This document shows, one piece after another, positions 24,275 through 36,300 of a DNA stretch of 64,000 nt (the first letter of the stretch is position 1; each line of letters starts with the position of its first letter). Origin of the DNA: Micractinium sp. NFX-FRZ (lineage: Eukaryota; Chlorophyta; Trebouxiophyceae; Chlorellales; Chlorellaceae); NCBI GenBank assembly GCA_029339195.1, contig JAPTJF010000205.1, forward strand, positions 38,352 to 102,351. Reading direction: 5' to 3'. Position numbers and translations under genes: made by a program. The notes beneath the pieces are model-generated. The model saw nothing but the letters and a program-made list of their open reading frames with translations, searched no databases and was not told the origin of the DNA.

Positions 24275-25151
24275 GGAGGTGCTGCCCAACGGCAGCCGGG
24301 CGGCTCGCCTGCAGTCACCCGCCTCTCTTGTAGCCTGCCTGCGCAGCACGAAACGCCTGCCAACCAACTGGATGACTGCACCTGACCTGACTGACCCACA
24401 GCCCCTGTACTCGCATGACCGCACTGCTTGCCCTCCTTCCCTAATGCACACCTACCACCTGCATCACATGTACAATGCTGTGCGCACCACCCATGCAACC
24501 CTTTCTTTTAAGTCGCGTGCGTCAGATGGCACCGCTGAATGCAAGCACCACCGGCTCTTTGGCAGGCAGCTTGTCAGCACATGTCGAGCTTCTTCAAGCC
24601 CTTTGTTTGAGCAGACGGGAGGGGCGGGCAGCTCGTGCATGGTAATCCCATACAGCCAGCCGGGCATGCCGGTGCGCCTGTGGTGAGCAGCGGCGGGACG
24701 ACGGTCCAGCCGCAGCTTGGGCGGCGCAGGTGGTACCATCGATGCGGGTGCGGCTCTGCTCTACCAGCCATGCAACAGAAAGGAAGCCTCCACCCGATCC
24801 CATCCGAGCTCCTCATCCACCTCCAGAGCCGGCCCCATGCGCAGTACGGGCAGTCCTGCCCAAGGGGTTTCCCGGCTCGGGCACGGGTGTCTTCGTGTTC
24901 AGCTCACCCAATTTAGCTTCTAGGTGGCGGCCCAAGCCCGCGCGCGGTCCTCGGCGCCTTCCACTCCTGTGTGGTTGGTGCAGTTGAGCCAGGGCTCGCA
25001 CGCTGAAAGCCTCTGAGCATCGCCTGCTACCTTGAAAGGAGGTAGGAGACCGGTCAGGGCTTCGCAAACATGTGTCATGTGTTGCGCGCGCCGCCCGCAC
25101 TGCTGCGCCGCTTGTTGGGCTTCACATGTAGCGCTAAGGTTGTCCGGAGCC
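24275..25151 (+). other. Interval between the Mis12-like and sulfotransferase genes
   Basis: Holds the Mis12 3' UTR and the sulfotransferase promoter and leader. Short open frames exist on both strands but none shows splice-phase support or a recognisable family. No clear TATA or TGTAA element was found. Confidence 0.4.
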
Positions 25152-28100
25152 ATGAAGCCAGGGCGCCGCGATGCGGGGGTGGCGCTGACCGACGTCAGGC
25201 GGTGCCGCCGCCCCTGCCGCCGCTGCAGATACCGAGCCCGACCATTTCTCTAAACAACACGCACGTGACCTGCCAGTGGCGAGCCAGTGGGGGCGACCAC
25301 GAGAGGCAAACGGGAAGGGATGATCCCGTGCCGCCGCAGCCCTGGCGGCGCTGGGCTGGCCTCTGCTCCCAAGCCCAGGCAAGTGCTCCTGGGGTTGGTG
25401 CCACGGGTTGCGTCAGCCAGCGGAAGAGACTGTGCACTGTGTCAGGGTTGGGATGATGCCAGCGCTGTAAGTGATTCAAAGACCCACTGCCTTTGAGCCC
25501 ATGGTGGTCACTGGCTCTTCACTTGCGCCCATCGACATCCGCCCCCGCCTGCTCTGCTGCTGCCTCTTCCTCTGCCACCCAGCGACCAGCCTAGTCTGCC
25601 CTCATCTCCCGCCCTGCCCCGTGCTTCCTCCCCTGCAGCAGTTGGGCTCCTTCCAGGAACCTGCTGGCAAGCGGCATCGTTGCTGCAGGCCTGCTGCTGT
25701 CCATCGCTCTCACCACACGCGCACCGTAAGCCCCGCCGACCCGCAACCCCGCCCGCCTGCCACGGTGCTTTGCCATGAGCTGCTGACATCATGCTGCAGC
25801 CGCGCTTGTCGCATGCAGCAGCTCGGAAGCTTTCAGGGATCCGCCTTCTCACGATTCCACAACCTCTTGCCGCTGCCGCAGCATGGGCGTCAGCCTGGAC
25901 ATGCTGCCCGCCTCTCCTGGCAGCAGCGGTGGGCGACACGTGCGGGAGATGGAGCAGCAGCAGCGGCAGCGGTACGAGCGGCAGGGACTGGAGGTTGCAC
26001 ATGTGCGGGAGGCGGCTGCAGCCCGCCTGGCTGCTGCCGATGCACGGGTGGTGGAGCAAGCGGGGACACTGCAGCAGCGGCAAGAGCAGGAACAGCAGCA
26101 GCAGCAGCAACAGGCACGGGAGCGGAAGGTTGGTGCAGGACCAGGCAGTGGTGAGGCTCAGCGGCCAGTGGCGGAAGCGCCACAGCTGGCGGCCAACCAG
26201 CAAGCTCAGCCGCAGCATACAGTGCAGCAGCAGCTGGCCGCGCAGCCGGCACAGCAGCAGGAGGCCGAACAGCCGGCACAGCAGCAGGCCGAAGCACAAG
26301 CTGTGCAGCAGTCGGCACAGCAGCAGGCCGAAGCACAAGCTGTGCAGCAGCCCCAGCCGCAGGCTGGGCAGCGGCCGCAGCCAGCTGATCCGGCAGCTGA
26401 GCAGCAGGCACAGCAGCCAGCTGAGCAGCCAGCTGAGCAGTCGGCAGCGCAACCGCAGGCACATCAGCCAGCCGAACAGCCAGCTGAGCAGCAGGCAGTG
26501 CAACCGCTGGCTGAGCCGCAGGCTGAGCAGCAGTGGGAGGCGCTCCCGGCGGGCGGCCCGTCGCCATACCAGCAGGCAGTGGCTGCCTGCCACGACCTGA
26601 ACTGCCTGACCGAGGCAGCCAAACAGCCGCGCGCCCCCGGCCAGTTCCTCTTCCCCCACTTCTTCGTGATTGGATGGCAGGCAAGCCCTGCTGTGCTGCG
26701 CTTGGGACATGTGCCTGGGGCACTGGCGCCGTCTGGATGCCGGGCATGTCGAGCGTGCAGCGTGTAAACAATCCCATTTTGATGAGTCTGCCTATCCTGG
26801 CGCTACTCTGCCTGCAGCCACTGCTGACTGCAACCTCGACCCTGCCTTGCCCCAACCCTTCCCCCTTGCCCCTGCTGCTCACCCGACCCTGCCCCCTGTG
26901 CCTTCCTGCCCTCCCCCCCCAGCAGAAGTGCGCAACCACCTCCCTCTTCTTCCACCTGAGGGACCGCCACCCTCAGGTCGCGGCGGCCATGTCAAAGGTG
27001 GGCAGAGGAGGGGCGGGGCGGCACTGTGTGCCGGGGTCAGAGAAGGGGGGTGCTGCGTGCAGGAGGGGGGCGTGGTGCAGCATGCCCACCACCTCAGTGC
27101 GCCCGCGTGCCCATGCGTCTCCATTGCCTGTCCATTGAAAGACCCCGCCACTGCCTGCCTCCCCGTCTTGCTAGCTGATATCCCAGTCCTTTCCAGGTCT
27201 GTACAACCTCCACTGCTGATCTGCCCTTTCCTCTGCCCGTCCAACTAGACCCTCCTTCCCCTCACTCTCCTCCTACCACATCCCGCCCGCAGGAGCCCGA
27301 GTTCTTTACGGACGCCTGCGCCTTCCAGCCCCACGCCTGCCCTCCCCCCGCCCAGGAGCAGTACATCCACGGCACCCTGAGGCTGGGCGAGATTGTGCAG
27401 GGGGGCATGGCACGGGCCGGGGGGGAGGCGTCCACGCACTATGGCCGCAACGGGCAGCTGCTGGCCCAGGGGGTGCGCCAGGTGTTCCCCTGGCTCAAGG
27501 TTGTTGCCTCCATGCGCGAGCCCATCAGGTGCGGCGGGGGCCAGGACGGCACATGAGCGTGCTTGCTGCCCGCACAGCAGCTCTGACGCATCCCGCCTGC
27601 CCGCCTGCCCTGAGCTGGACGGCCCCTTGCGCTACCATCGCTGTGCCAGTCCGCCCATGATCACGTCAACCCTGCCTAGCCCCGCTATCCACCCTCCCAT
27701 CACAGCTGCTCTATCCCCGTGCTTGGCCGGCAATCCTGCAATGACACCCTGCCCTCCTCTCCGCCTGAAGCTGACCCATGCAATCCGCGTCTTCCCTTCC
27801 ATGACCGATTATTGCTCCCCCCTCCCCCTGCAGCCGCTCCATCTCCATGCTGGCACACAACCTGGACAAGCACAGCAAGGGATGCCTCGCTAAGTGAGCG
27901 CAGCGATACCACAGCGCAGCACAGCGCAGCATCGCCGGCTCCTGCTGTTCATCTGTGTTCCTGTCTGGCTTGATGCTCGGCGCTTGTCAGCACGCTGGCC
28001 AGCCACTGTTCAAGTCAACACAGCTGCCGGCCGGCCCTTCGCCCTGCCTGCCGCTCCTGCCCTGTGCGCAGTAGTGCTGACTTCCCCCTGCGCCTTCCTC

Positions 28101-29647
28101 CCGCCCCCTGCAGGCGCCGCGCCTACTCCTGCCTGGTCAAGTCGCTCAGCCAGACCAACTACTCGGAGCCCTTCCAGGTGGGTGGTCGGGGCTGGGTGGG
28201 GTGCGGGGTGCAGGCAACAGACCACAGCTGCCAGGGGATGCTGGGGTAAGATGCCTGTACCTTAACTGCGGTGTGGCCGCCACCTGCTGGCAGCCTTGCC
28301 TTGTAGGCTTCCCCTCTCTCCACCCCCTCCCTGGGCAGGCCCCTTCTCACCCTCTCATCCGCTGCATCTTACCCGCCCGTTGCCAAGTCCCTTGTCTGCC
28401 TGCCTGCCTGGCCAGCCGCTTTCTTCCCCTCCACGCGCTGCTGGCGCAATGTGAAGGCCGGGTGACATCCTACCTCTCTGTGGCTCCCTTCCCTTTATTT
28501 GCAGGCCTGGCTGGACGCGTTCCCCACCCCCCAGGTGCTGCTGGTGCAGTACGAGAACCTCACGTCAGACACGCACGGCAAGGAGGTGCTGCGGCGCGTG
28601 AAAACGTGAGGCCCAGCCTGGGAGCGTGCCCCGGGGACAGGGAGGCACAGAAGGGACGTGGCGGGCAGGCAGGCGCCCGGCCTTGCCGAGGTGCTGCGCT
28701 GGACTTTCAGCTGCCATACTTGCATCTGCAGGCCATCCTCATATGCTGCTTTGAACTTGCAGCTTCCCCTCTCTCATCCCCCCCTGCCCCTGCCCCCGCA
28801 CTGCCCCCGCTTCCCCTCTCTCACCCCGCCCCGCCCCCGCCCCGCCCCTGCCCCTGCCCCGCAGCTTCCTCGACCTCGACCCCGCCCTGCCCATCGGGGA
28901 GGACTCCATTGGGCACAACAACTCGCGGGCGGCACGCATGGAGCGCATGGGGGAGCTGGCGCCGGGGGAGCAGGTGGGGCGGGTGGGCTGGTGGGATGCT
29001 GGGAGGCGGGGGCTAGTGGAAGTGGGGTCGAGCAGCTGGACAGCTGGACAGCCCGGGGAGTGAGCGGCGCCTTCTCGCGTAGCAGGGCGGTGGGACGAGA
29101 AGAATCCTCGCGCTGTGCTGCATTGGGCGACACTTGGCAACCGCGCCTCCCTGTGTCTGCCCCCAATCTTATGCAAGCCTGCCTCGCCCTGCCCCCCCTC
29201 CTCCGCCCGCCCGCAGCCGCAAGGCTGGCCCATGAAGAAGTGGCAGTACGAGCAGCTGGTGGATTTGGTCCGCCCTGATGCAGAGAGGTGGGGTGATGCA
29301 CCGGTCTGCAGAGGGTGCTAACAGGGTCGGCAGCTATGACCTGCCGCATGCTTGGCGAAGCGGCCTCTGCAAGCCGCAGCAACCCTCCGCACATTTTGGG
29401 CACAGGCCAGTTGCTGCGCCGCACCGCACCACTGTGAGGCTCTCCACTGTGAGGCCACCCACTCACCCCTCATCTCGCCCGCCCCCTGCCCTCGTGCCCT
29501 CTCTCCCCCACCACCTGCAGGATTGCCGGCATTGCCGAGCGGTACGGCTTTGCCGACGGCGCCGCGTGGCTGGCAAATTGGGAGGCAGAGTGGCAGGACA
29601 CATTGGACGACTGCCACAAGGGGTGGTGCGAGGTGTACCCCAACTAG
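25152..29647 (+). CDS. Type II membrane carbohydrate sulfotransferase
   Basis: Transfers sulfate from PAPS, probably to a polysaccharide or glycoprotein in the Golgi lumen. Exons: 25152-25201, 25639-25725, 25882-26680, 26926-26997, 27293-27528, 27834-27893, 28114-28177, 28505-28605, 28865-28973, 29217-29287, 29521-29647. They join in phase to 591 aa. Residues 1-23 are basic. A membrane segment (LLASGIVAAGLLLSIALTT) follows at about 25-43, then a Gln/Ala-rich stalk to about 290. The catalytic domain opens with FLFPHFFVIGWQKCATTSLFFHLRD (5'-phosphosulfate loop, KCATTSL near residue 313) and holds VVASMREPISRSISM (3'-phosphate site, Arg and Ser present). ENLTSD and LANWEAEWQDTL resemble chondroitin/GalNAc-type enzymes. 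Intron 26681-26925 is GC-AG. The first two exons rest on phase and the membrane segment only; an in-frame ATG at 25032 is an alternative start. The acceptor substrate cannot be inferred. Confidence 0.82.
26273..26350 (+). repeat. 39-bp tandem repeat in the sulfotransferase stalk
   Basis: Two adjacent 39-nt units (26273-26311 and 26312-26350) differ by one base and encode 13-residue units ending AQQQAEAQAVQQ. Looser Ala/Glu/Pro/Gln repeats (AEQPAEQ) follow to about 26530. The stalk length is probably variable between strains. Confidence 0.85.
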
Positions 29648-30667
29648 CCTGCCCCCGGCAGTGTTGCTGGGGCCAGAATGCCAGCCAGCCCAGCGCCGTT
29701 CCACCCCACTCTTGCTTATTACATCCATTGGACATGGCACCTGCATTTCGTTTTACTAGGAGCCGGGTGTCAGCCTGCCTCTGGCGCCGCGCATCGTGCT
29801 CTCGTGCATGCCCCGACCTCCCCCCCTTTTGCCCCGCCCAGACGAGCATTTTCCAGCGAAGAGGCATTTGTTTCCGACTACCGTGTCCCATCCGTGACCT
29901 GCACTCACCCAGGCCTGCCTACCCGCCCCTCCATCCTTGTCTGCCTGGCGCAGCGCTGGCTCCTGCAGGGCTCCGAGCTGCTGTGCTCAGCCCCCACCCC
30001 ACTTGCTGCTGGTGGATGAGCACCCCTGCCCCGCCCTGCTCTGCCGCACTTGCCCCAGGCCACCTCCCCACCCCCCTGCCCTACCGACCCATGCACCCTG
30101 GGTTGTCCTTTGCACTGTGGTGTCCCTCCCCACCTCTCCACCTCTCCACCTCCCTGTCCACTGAATGCTGGCGGCAGAGCCTTAGAGCTACGGCCCGCTC
30201 ACATGTGTGACCCCGGCAGGTGCAGTAGGCAGTGCAGATGCCGCCGCGATAAATGAAGTTGTTGTGGGTGGGGAGAGGAGTGCAGGGGGAACTCAAGGAA
30301 TGCATGAAACGTGAGAGTCGGTAGCAAAGCAGCGAAGCGTGCAAGCCGCAGAGGTGCGGCAGAAATCTGCGGGGAAAGAAGCAGAGACAGCAGGAGAGAG
30401 CGGGAGGAGGAGTAACTGGCAGCAGCCAGGGGGGCTGCGGCTGCGTCCTGAACGCAACGAGGCAAGCAAGAAGCAGAGCACAAGCAAGCAGCAAGCAGAA
30501 ACGCTAGCCAAACGAAAGAGGGCATGCATGAATAAGGAACGTGATGTGATCCAAAGGGAGCCCCGCCGCACTTCGGGCCGATTGCATGCACCGGAGGAAA
30601 CCGCACAGCTGCGGGGCGCGCAGCTTGGCCGTGCCGCCGCGCCTGGCAGCCGCGTGCACGCCGGCGC
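29648..30667. other. Interval between two converging 3' ends
   Basis: Holds the 3' UTRs of the sulfotransferase (plus) and the PTH2-family gene (minus). A purine-rich plus-strand stretch lies at 30300-30560. I find no supported exon and no obvious TGTAA on either strand. Confidence 0.4.
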
Positions 30668-32058
30668 CTATGCCAGCGGCTGCAGGCTCTCCACGATTTC
30701 GTCCATCACCTCGGCGGGGGCGGGGCCGATGGCCATCACGGTGCGCATCTGCAGGGGAGCGGGGGGCATGCACGCGTGAGTGGGGTTGCTGTGATACTTG
30801 GATTTAAGACCTGCAGTATATACATGAACCTTGTGTATGGTTGGCATGTAGAATATGCAAGGCGGCAGGGGCCAGGCGGCAGGCAGGTGAAGGAGGCGCA
30901 TACAAAGGCGAGCGCAGCCACGGCACGCATGCGTGAGCGCAACAGCTCAAGCGGGGTAGAAGGGGCACTGGCGGAGGAGGAGCAGCGAGCAAGAAGCAGC
31001 ACACAGGGTGGCAGACAAAGCCACGCACGGGCATTTGTTTTTTAACACGCAATGAGGACGGAGCGCTTGCACTCTCCACCACCCCGACCACCCCACACAC
31101 CTTGTTGATGCGATCGCTGCCGGCAAAGGTGTGCGTGGCGATGGCCCGCTCCCGTGCCGCCAGCTGCTTGCTCATGATCTCCTGCTGCGACTCAACAGCC
31201 ACCACCTGGTGGGGAGAAGGAATGGGGGGACAAGCAGCAGAGAGGGCGGGAGAATTGGACAATGATGGAGCATAACGTCCTGCTCACCACCCACACACTA
31301 AGCCTGGGAGGGGGGGCGCATGTCTGTCTGATGCCGGCATCGGCCATGCCACCGGGACGAGCTGCCGGGGGACTGCCTGCTCTGCTCCAATGCTCCAACT
31401 GCCCCGCCCACGACAGCAGCCCAGCCCAGCGCTGCAGCCCCGGCCACCGCCCCTGGCCACACAGCCACCCACCCACCCTGATGCGGTGGCCGCCCTCCTC
31501 CCAGAGCCGCAGGTTGGGGTCGCGCCGCTTGAACTGCTTCTTGAACAGGCCCAGCACCGCGCGCGCCGACTGCTCGGCCAGCTCCTTGGGCGTCTGCAGG
31601 GGTGGGTAGGACCATTGTAGAATGCACTTACAACAACAACAACACAACAATGCTGTGAGGCTGGACACGAGAGCAGGAAGGCGAAGGGGCCTGCAGCAAG
31701 TGCACTGCTATGCGGGCAGCTGATTTCGTGCACAGAGCCAGACACCCGCACCCGCACTCACCAGCGCAGCATCTGTGCGCACGAGCAGCAGCATGCGCAG
31801 CCCCTCGCCGCGTGCACTGTCCTCGCGGCTGAGGCAGCGGGGGGTGGCTGCGGGCGTGGAGTCGGCGCTGCCGGCGTCGCTGGCGGGCACGCCCACCGGC
31901 GCCAGTCGTGCGCCGTAGGTCAGCTTGGGACCGCGTTTGCGGGGTGCTGCTCTACTGCGGCTGGCCAGCTTGAAGCCTAGTGCCAGCCCCAGGCCCAGCC
32001 CGCTGCCGGCGGCGAGCAGCAGGCTCAGGGTGCTCCACTCTTTCCGCTGCTCCGTCAT
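30668..32058 (-). CDS. Membrane-anchored PTH2-family protein, active-site residues not conserved
   Basis: PTH2 enzymes cleave peptidyl-tRNA. Exons 31762-32058, 31477-31593, 31101-31205 and 30668-30748 are all phase 0 and give 199 aa. Residues 10-29 (LSLLLAAGSGLGLGLALGFKL) are a membrane segment, followed by a basic, Ser-rich linker. The PTH2 fold is suggested by RMLLLVRTDAAL (strand 1), LAEQSARAVLGLFKKQ (helix 1), LRLWEEGGHRIRVVAVESQQEI and TVMAIGPAPAEVMDEIVESLQPL (the IGPGPxxxID end). Differences are important. The usual GKxxAQxxHA helix reads PKELAEQSARA, without the Gly-Lys pair or His, and the DAGRTQIxPGS loop is replaced by FAGSDRINKMR. The protein may therefore lack hydrolase activity. 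ATG 32058 is the first ATG. It is divergent with VPS8 across 317 bp. Confidence 0.72.
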
Positions 32059-32375
32059 TTTAGAGTTGCTGATGTATGCTCGAGCTGAAACAGAAGCGGG
32101 GCCACGGGTTTCAGGGGCGTCAGAGCGCAGGCAAAGTTTGTGTTGGCGGCGGGGGACCGAGGTAGAGCAATTGAAATTTACACAGCCTAATACGCGTATG
32201 GAGCGTGTTATTATAGCGGCACCGCCGGCAGCCGGCTCGGTTTAGGCACCACCATGTTTCGTGCAATGACAGCGTGGCACTTCCTTCGACGTGAAGCGTT
32301 CTAACTACCTCTGATCCAGCAATTTGTGCGCCGGAGTGCGGGGGCGCCCATTGACAGCCCCAGCAGCGCGGCACG
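32059..32375. promoter_or_regulatory. Divergent promoter region between the PTH2-family gene and VPS8
   Basis: 317 bp between the two ATGs. It contains the only AT-richer patch nearby (32168-32217), including ATTGAAATTTACA and TTATTATAG (32209-32217). The latter could serve as a weak TATA element for VPS8, about 160 nt before its ATG. Confidence 0.45.
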
Positions 32376-33334
32376 ATGGCCAACGCGCTGGACCGGCTGC
32401 TGGAGGACTTGCTATCGAGCGACGAGGATGAGGTGAGGTGCAAAATGCTGCTGTCTGCCTCGCAGCCTCTCCTGCCTGCGGCCTGCCGTCGATCAGTTTG
32501 CCACGATCAGTTTGCCACTCCTCTGCCACACCCTTGTCCCTCCCTCTCTCCCGCTTGCAGGGCGAGGAAGTGCTGCAGGTGGGCGTGGTGCAGCCCAAGC
32601 AGCAGCAGCACCTCCCAGAGGCCCAGGCGCCGCTGCCGCCAGCAGAAGGCAGCGAGGCGCCGCCAGTCGGCGCTGCTGCAGTAGCGACGGGAGCAGGCGG
32701 CACTGTTGATGGCAGCTCAGCTGACAGTCTCGCTCTCGAGTCTGTGTCCTCCCAGGCCTCACGATCAGCGCGCAGCCCAGCCCAGCACCAAGCGCTGGAC
32801 CAGCCTTCTGTTGGGCCGGCAGCCGCCACCACACCATCAGCGCCGGCACCGGCAGCACCTGAGGCACTTGTAGCACCAGAGCCACCAGCCGCGGCACAGC
32901 CGATACCGAGCTTTGACCTACTGGGAGGCATGCTGTCGCTGGGCAGTGTCAGGCCCCCTCCCCAGCACACGACAGCAGCAGCAGCAGCGGCAGGGCCAGT
33001 GCCAGCGGCAGCAGGCTGGGTGGGTGGTGACCTTCTGAGCGGCCTGGAGGGCTGGGCAGCAGATGCGCCGGCAGCGGCAGCGGGGAAGCCGCCCCTGGCA
33101 GCTGCAACCGTGGAAGTCGCCGAGTTGGCAGTGCCTGCAGAAGCGGAAGAGGCAGTGGCAGCAGCTGCGCCAGCCCAAGCCGGCGGGGTGGAGGGGAAGG
33201 AGGGGGAGGAGCAGCTGTCAGGCGGGCTGTCCGACTTGGAGGATACCGGCGAGGAGGAGGGGGAGGCAGAGCTGGCAGCTGCAGCTGCAAGCACCCCAGC
33301 AGCCACAGCAGTGACAGGTGCAGCAGCAACAGGC

Positions 33335-33369
<35 letters not shown>

Positions 33370-36300
33370 CCCTTTTGAGCTACAATCAAAGGCAGCGAAT
33401 GCCGTGGGCGCAGCAGCAGCAGTAGGGGTCGAGACGGTTGACGAGCTACAGTCGCAGCCGTCCCTGGGTGGCCTGTCAGACATCTCAACCGAGACAGATG
33501 CCGGCTCGGAGGATTTGACGCTGCCAGCTGCAGCTGCCGACGAGGGCTGGGCAGGCGGGGAGCACCCTCCACAGCCTGAGCTCCATCAGCTGGGGAAGCT
33601 GCAGCCCCCCGCTGTGCCTGCTGGGGCGGCGGCACCTGCTGCAAGCCACGAAGTGCGGCAAGGCTCTGGCGGCACCGCCCCGGCTGGCGCTCATTTGCAG
33701 GAGCAGCTGCAGCAGATGTTGGAGGGAGGGCAGCCTGCCGCTGCGCAGCAGGCAGCCAGGGCAGCCGAGCCTGCCTGCCTGGAGGGGCGGCCGCAGGATG
33801 TGCAGCAGCCGGCGTCCCCCCAGGCACAGCAGCAAGTGCAGGAGGTGGAGCAGCAGCAGCAGCAGCAGCAGGAGCAGGAGTCATTGCTGCAGGCAGCGGA
33901 GAGGCTGGAGGCCAGGCTGGCCGCTGGCACTAGCAGCAGCGGCGGCAGCCCTGAAGCAGCGGCAGCAGCTGCGGCCGCAGCGAGGGAGGACGCCGCATAT
34001 CGAGCCGACCTGCTGCTTGCCAGCATCATCAGCCAGGTAGGGCACAAATTGGGCACAGGCAATGGCACAGCATCAATCCAGCGTAAGGGAGGGATGCGTC
34101 AACAAGAGCAGAGTAGGTAGCAGTGCCGGTAACTTGACGTGCCCCTCCCCCCTGCTCCGCTCTTCCCTGCAGCTGGAGCCGGAGGCAGCAGCGGCAGCCA
34201 CCCCAGCGGCAAGCAGCGGCAGCGAGGGCGCCGTGCTGGGGCGCCTGGCTGCCGCCCGCGCCTTCCTGCTCCCCAATTTCGAGCAGGTGCGCTGCTGCGC
34301 CACTCCGCCCTTTTCTGCACTATCGCGCTGCCCTGCAAGGGCATCGCCGGCTCTGGTGTTCAGCAGGCCTAGCTTGCTGTCACGGCAGGCACCAATGGTG
34401 GACCAGTCCTGCCGTCCCTTGCCAACACCCATCAGCTTGCCTCTGCCTCCTGTGCTCCTGCAGCTGTTCCGGGGCCCACAGGCTGCGGGGCAGCCCTGTG
34501 CTGTTGCCAAGTATCTGGGCATCGCAGCGGTGGGCACCAGCAGCGGAGCCACGTTTGTGCTGCTGCCCGGCGCGCCAGCTGCTGCTGGCGGCAAGCAGCC
34601 GCAGGCACCACAGCCACCCAGGTGTGCGGCATTGGTGTGGTGGTGTTGTGATGGGGTCGCGCGGCAGGCACTTGGGGCTCGCCTCGCTGGCACCGTACAC
34701 ATGCCACAGCTGGGCAGGCAGGCCGTCAGGCGGGCATCCCGTGTAAGCAATGCCCCCTCCCTTCTGACCCTGCAGGCTGCTGGAGGTGGGCGGCGACCGG
34801 CAGCACACCGGGCAGGCGCAGCACCCTCGGGACGCTGTGACCGCGCTGTGCATGGGCCAGCACAGCGGCAGCGTGCTGCTGCTGGTGGGGCATGCCAGCG
34901 GGGCGGTGCGCGTGTGGGAGCTCAAGACGCAGCTGGGAGGTGGGGCGCCCAGTGGGTGGGGGGTCTTGTGGGGTAACCGGTGTTGGGTGGGAATACCGCC
35001 CTGTAGCCCAGCTGCATCTACTGCCTGCTGACACTGGACGGTGGCCATCTGCTGTTCCGAAAACGCAGCTAAAAGGTTCTGCCTGCCCGCGCTGTAGGCG
35101 GCGTGCACTTTGCGCTCACCAAGTCGCTGGGGGGCATGCACGCCACCGCCGTCACGGCCGCAGCGCTGCTGGATGGGTGAGGCACGCCGGCCTGCTAGCT
35201 GGCTGGCGTACTGTGACGCTTGGGCAGTGGCTCGAGCTGGGTGCGGTCTGCACAACCAAAGAACAGCCTGGCTCACACGGGTGGAGCCGCCGGTGCAATG
35301 GGCGCAGGCACCTGGCTCTCATCCCCTGCTGCTTGCTTGCCGTGGCGCTGCCTGCAGGGGCGGCGGGAGCGGCACCACCTGGGCACTCACTGCGGATGCG
35401 CACGGACGGCTGATGTGCCACAACCTCAGCCGCCACCTGTCGGCTGCCTCGGCCCTCAGCAGCTTTGCACGTGAGGCAGCTAGCTAGCTAGCCAGCAAGG
35501 GCATGTCTGTTGTCTGTCGAAGGGTTGTCAGTGGCCGGCAGGCACTCTGTAGCCGTGCCTGCTTGTGCCGGCTGCCCGCTCTCTGGCTGGCTTGGCTGGC
35601 TGCATGGACGGCTGGACGACTGGAAAGACAGATGGTGATGTACCGGCCCCCGCCTCACCCTTTGTACGCTTTGCAGGCGGCCTGACGGGCAGCAGCGGCG
35701 GGGCGGGCCCCAGCCACCTGATCCCACTGCAGCAGGCGGCGGCGGGCGGCGGCGCAGCGTTTGATCCCGGGACCGTCTGCGCCCTGCTGCCGCTGCACAG
35801 CGGCGTGGGTGGCGGCGGTGCAGGGCTGGCCACCAGCGGGCAGGCGCAGTTTGCTGCGGATGCTGCGTCAGGCTTCTTTGTGCCGGTGAGAGGGCGGCAG
35901 GGAGGGCTTGACTGGTCGTCAGTAGCGCGCCTATCCGGCTGGCGCTGCAAGCCAGCTATTGTATACAGAGCGCAGCTTGCCAGCACACACTGCTGACGCC
36001 AGGAGGCTGCCCTTGCCGTGCTTGTGTTGGGTGCAGGACGCGGGGCACTTCCTGCTGCTGGTGTGCACCAAGGCGGTGCTGGCGTGCCTGCTGAGCCCCG
36101 AAGGCAGGCTGCAGGTGGGTGGGTGCACAGCGTCAGGGGCCCGGGGATTCGGACCATGCAGCAGAGTTGCAGAGTGCGAAATGCGCCATTTCAAGAACGA
36201 AGGAAGGTGTTTACAAGATGGTAGTTTTGGATGCATGACGGGGCAGTCTTCCTGCCGCTCCTGTGGAATTGCAGCTGATCCCCCTCGCTGTGCACTGCAC

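Noticed and set aside
25508..26939. Minus-strand frames of 349-400 codons, Leu/Arg- or Ala/Pro-rich, over the sulfotransferase repeat
   Set aside because: They are antisense readings of CAG-type repeats, which stay open in most frames; the plus strand carries the catalytic motifs.
32305..33884. Minus-strand frames of 311-392 codons opposite VPS8 exon 2
   Set aside because: Antisense of Ala/Gln codon repeats (Ser/Cys/Ala or Leu/Pro strings); no splice or family support.
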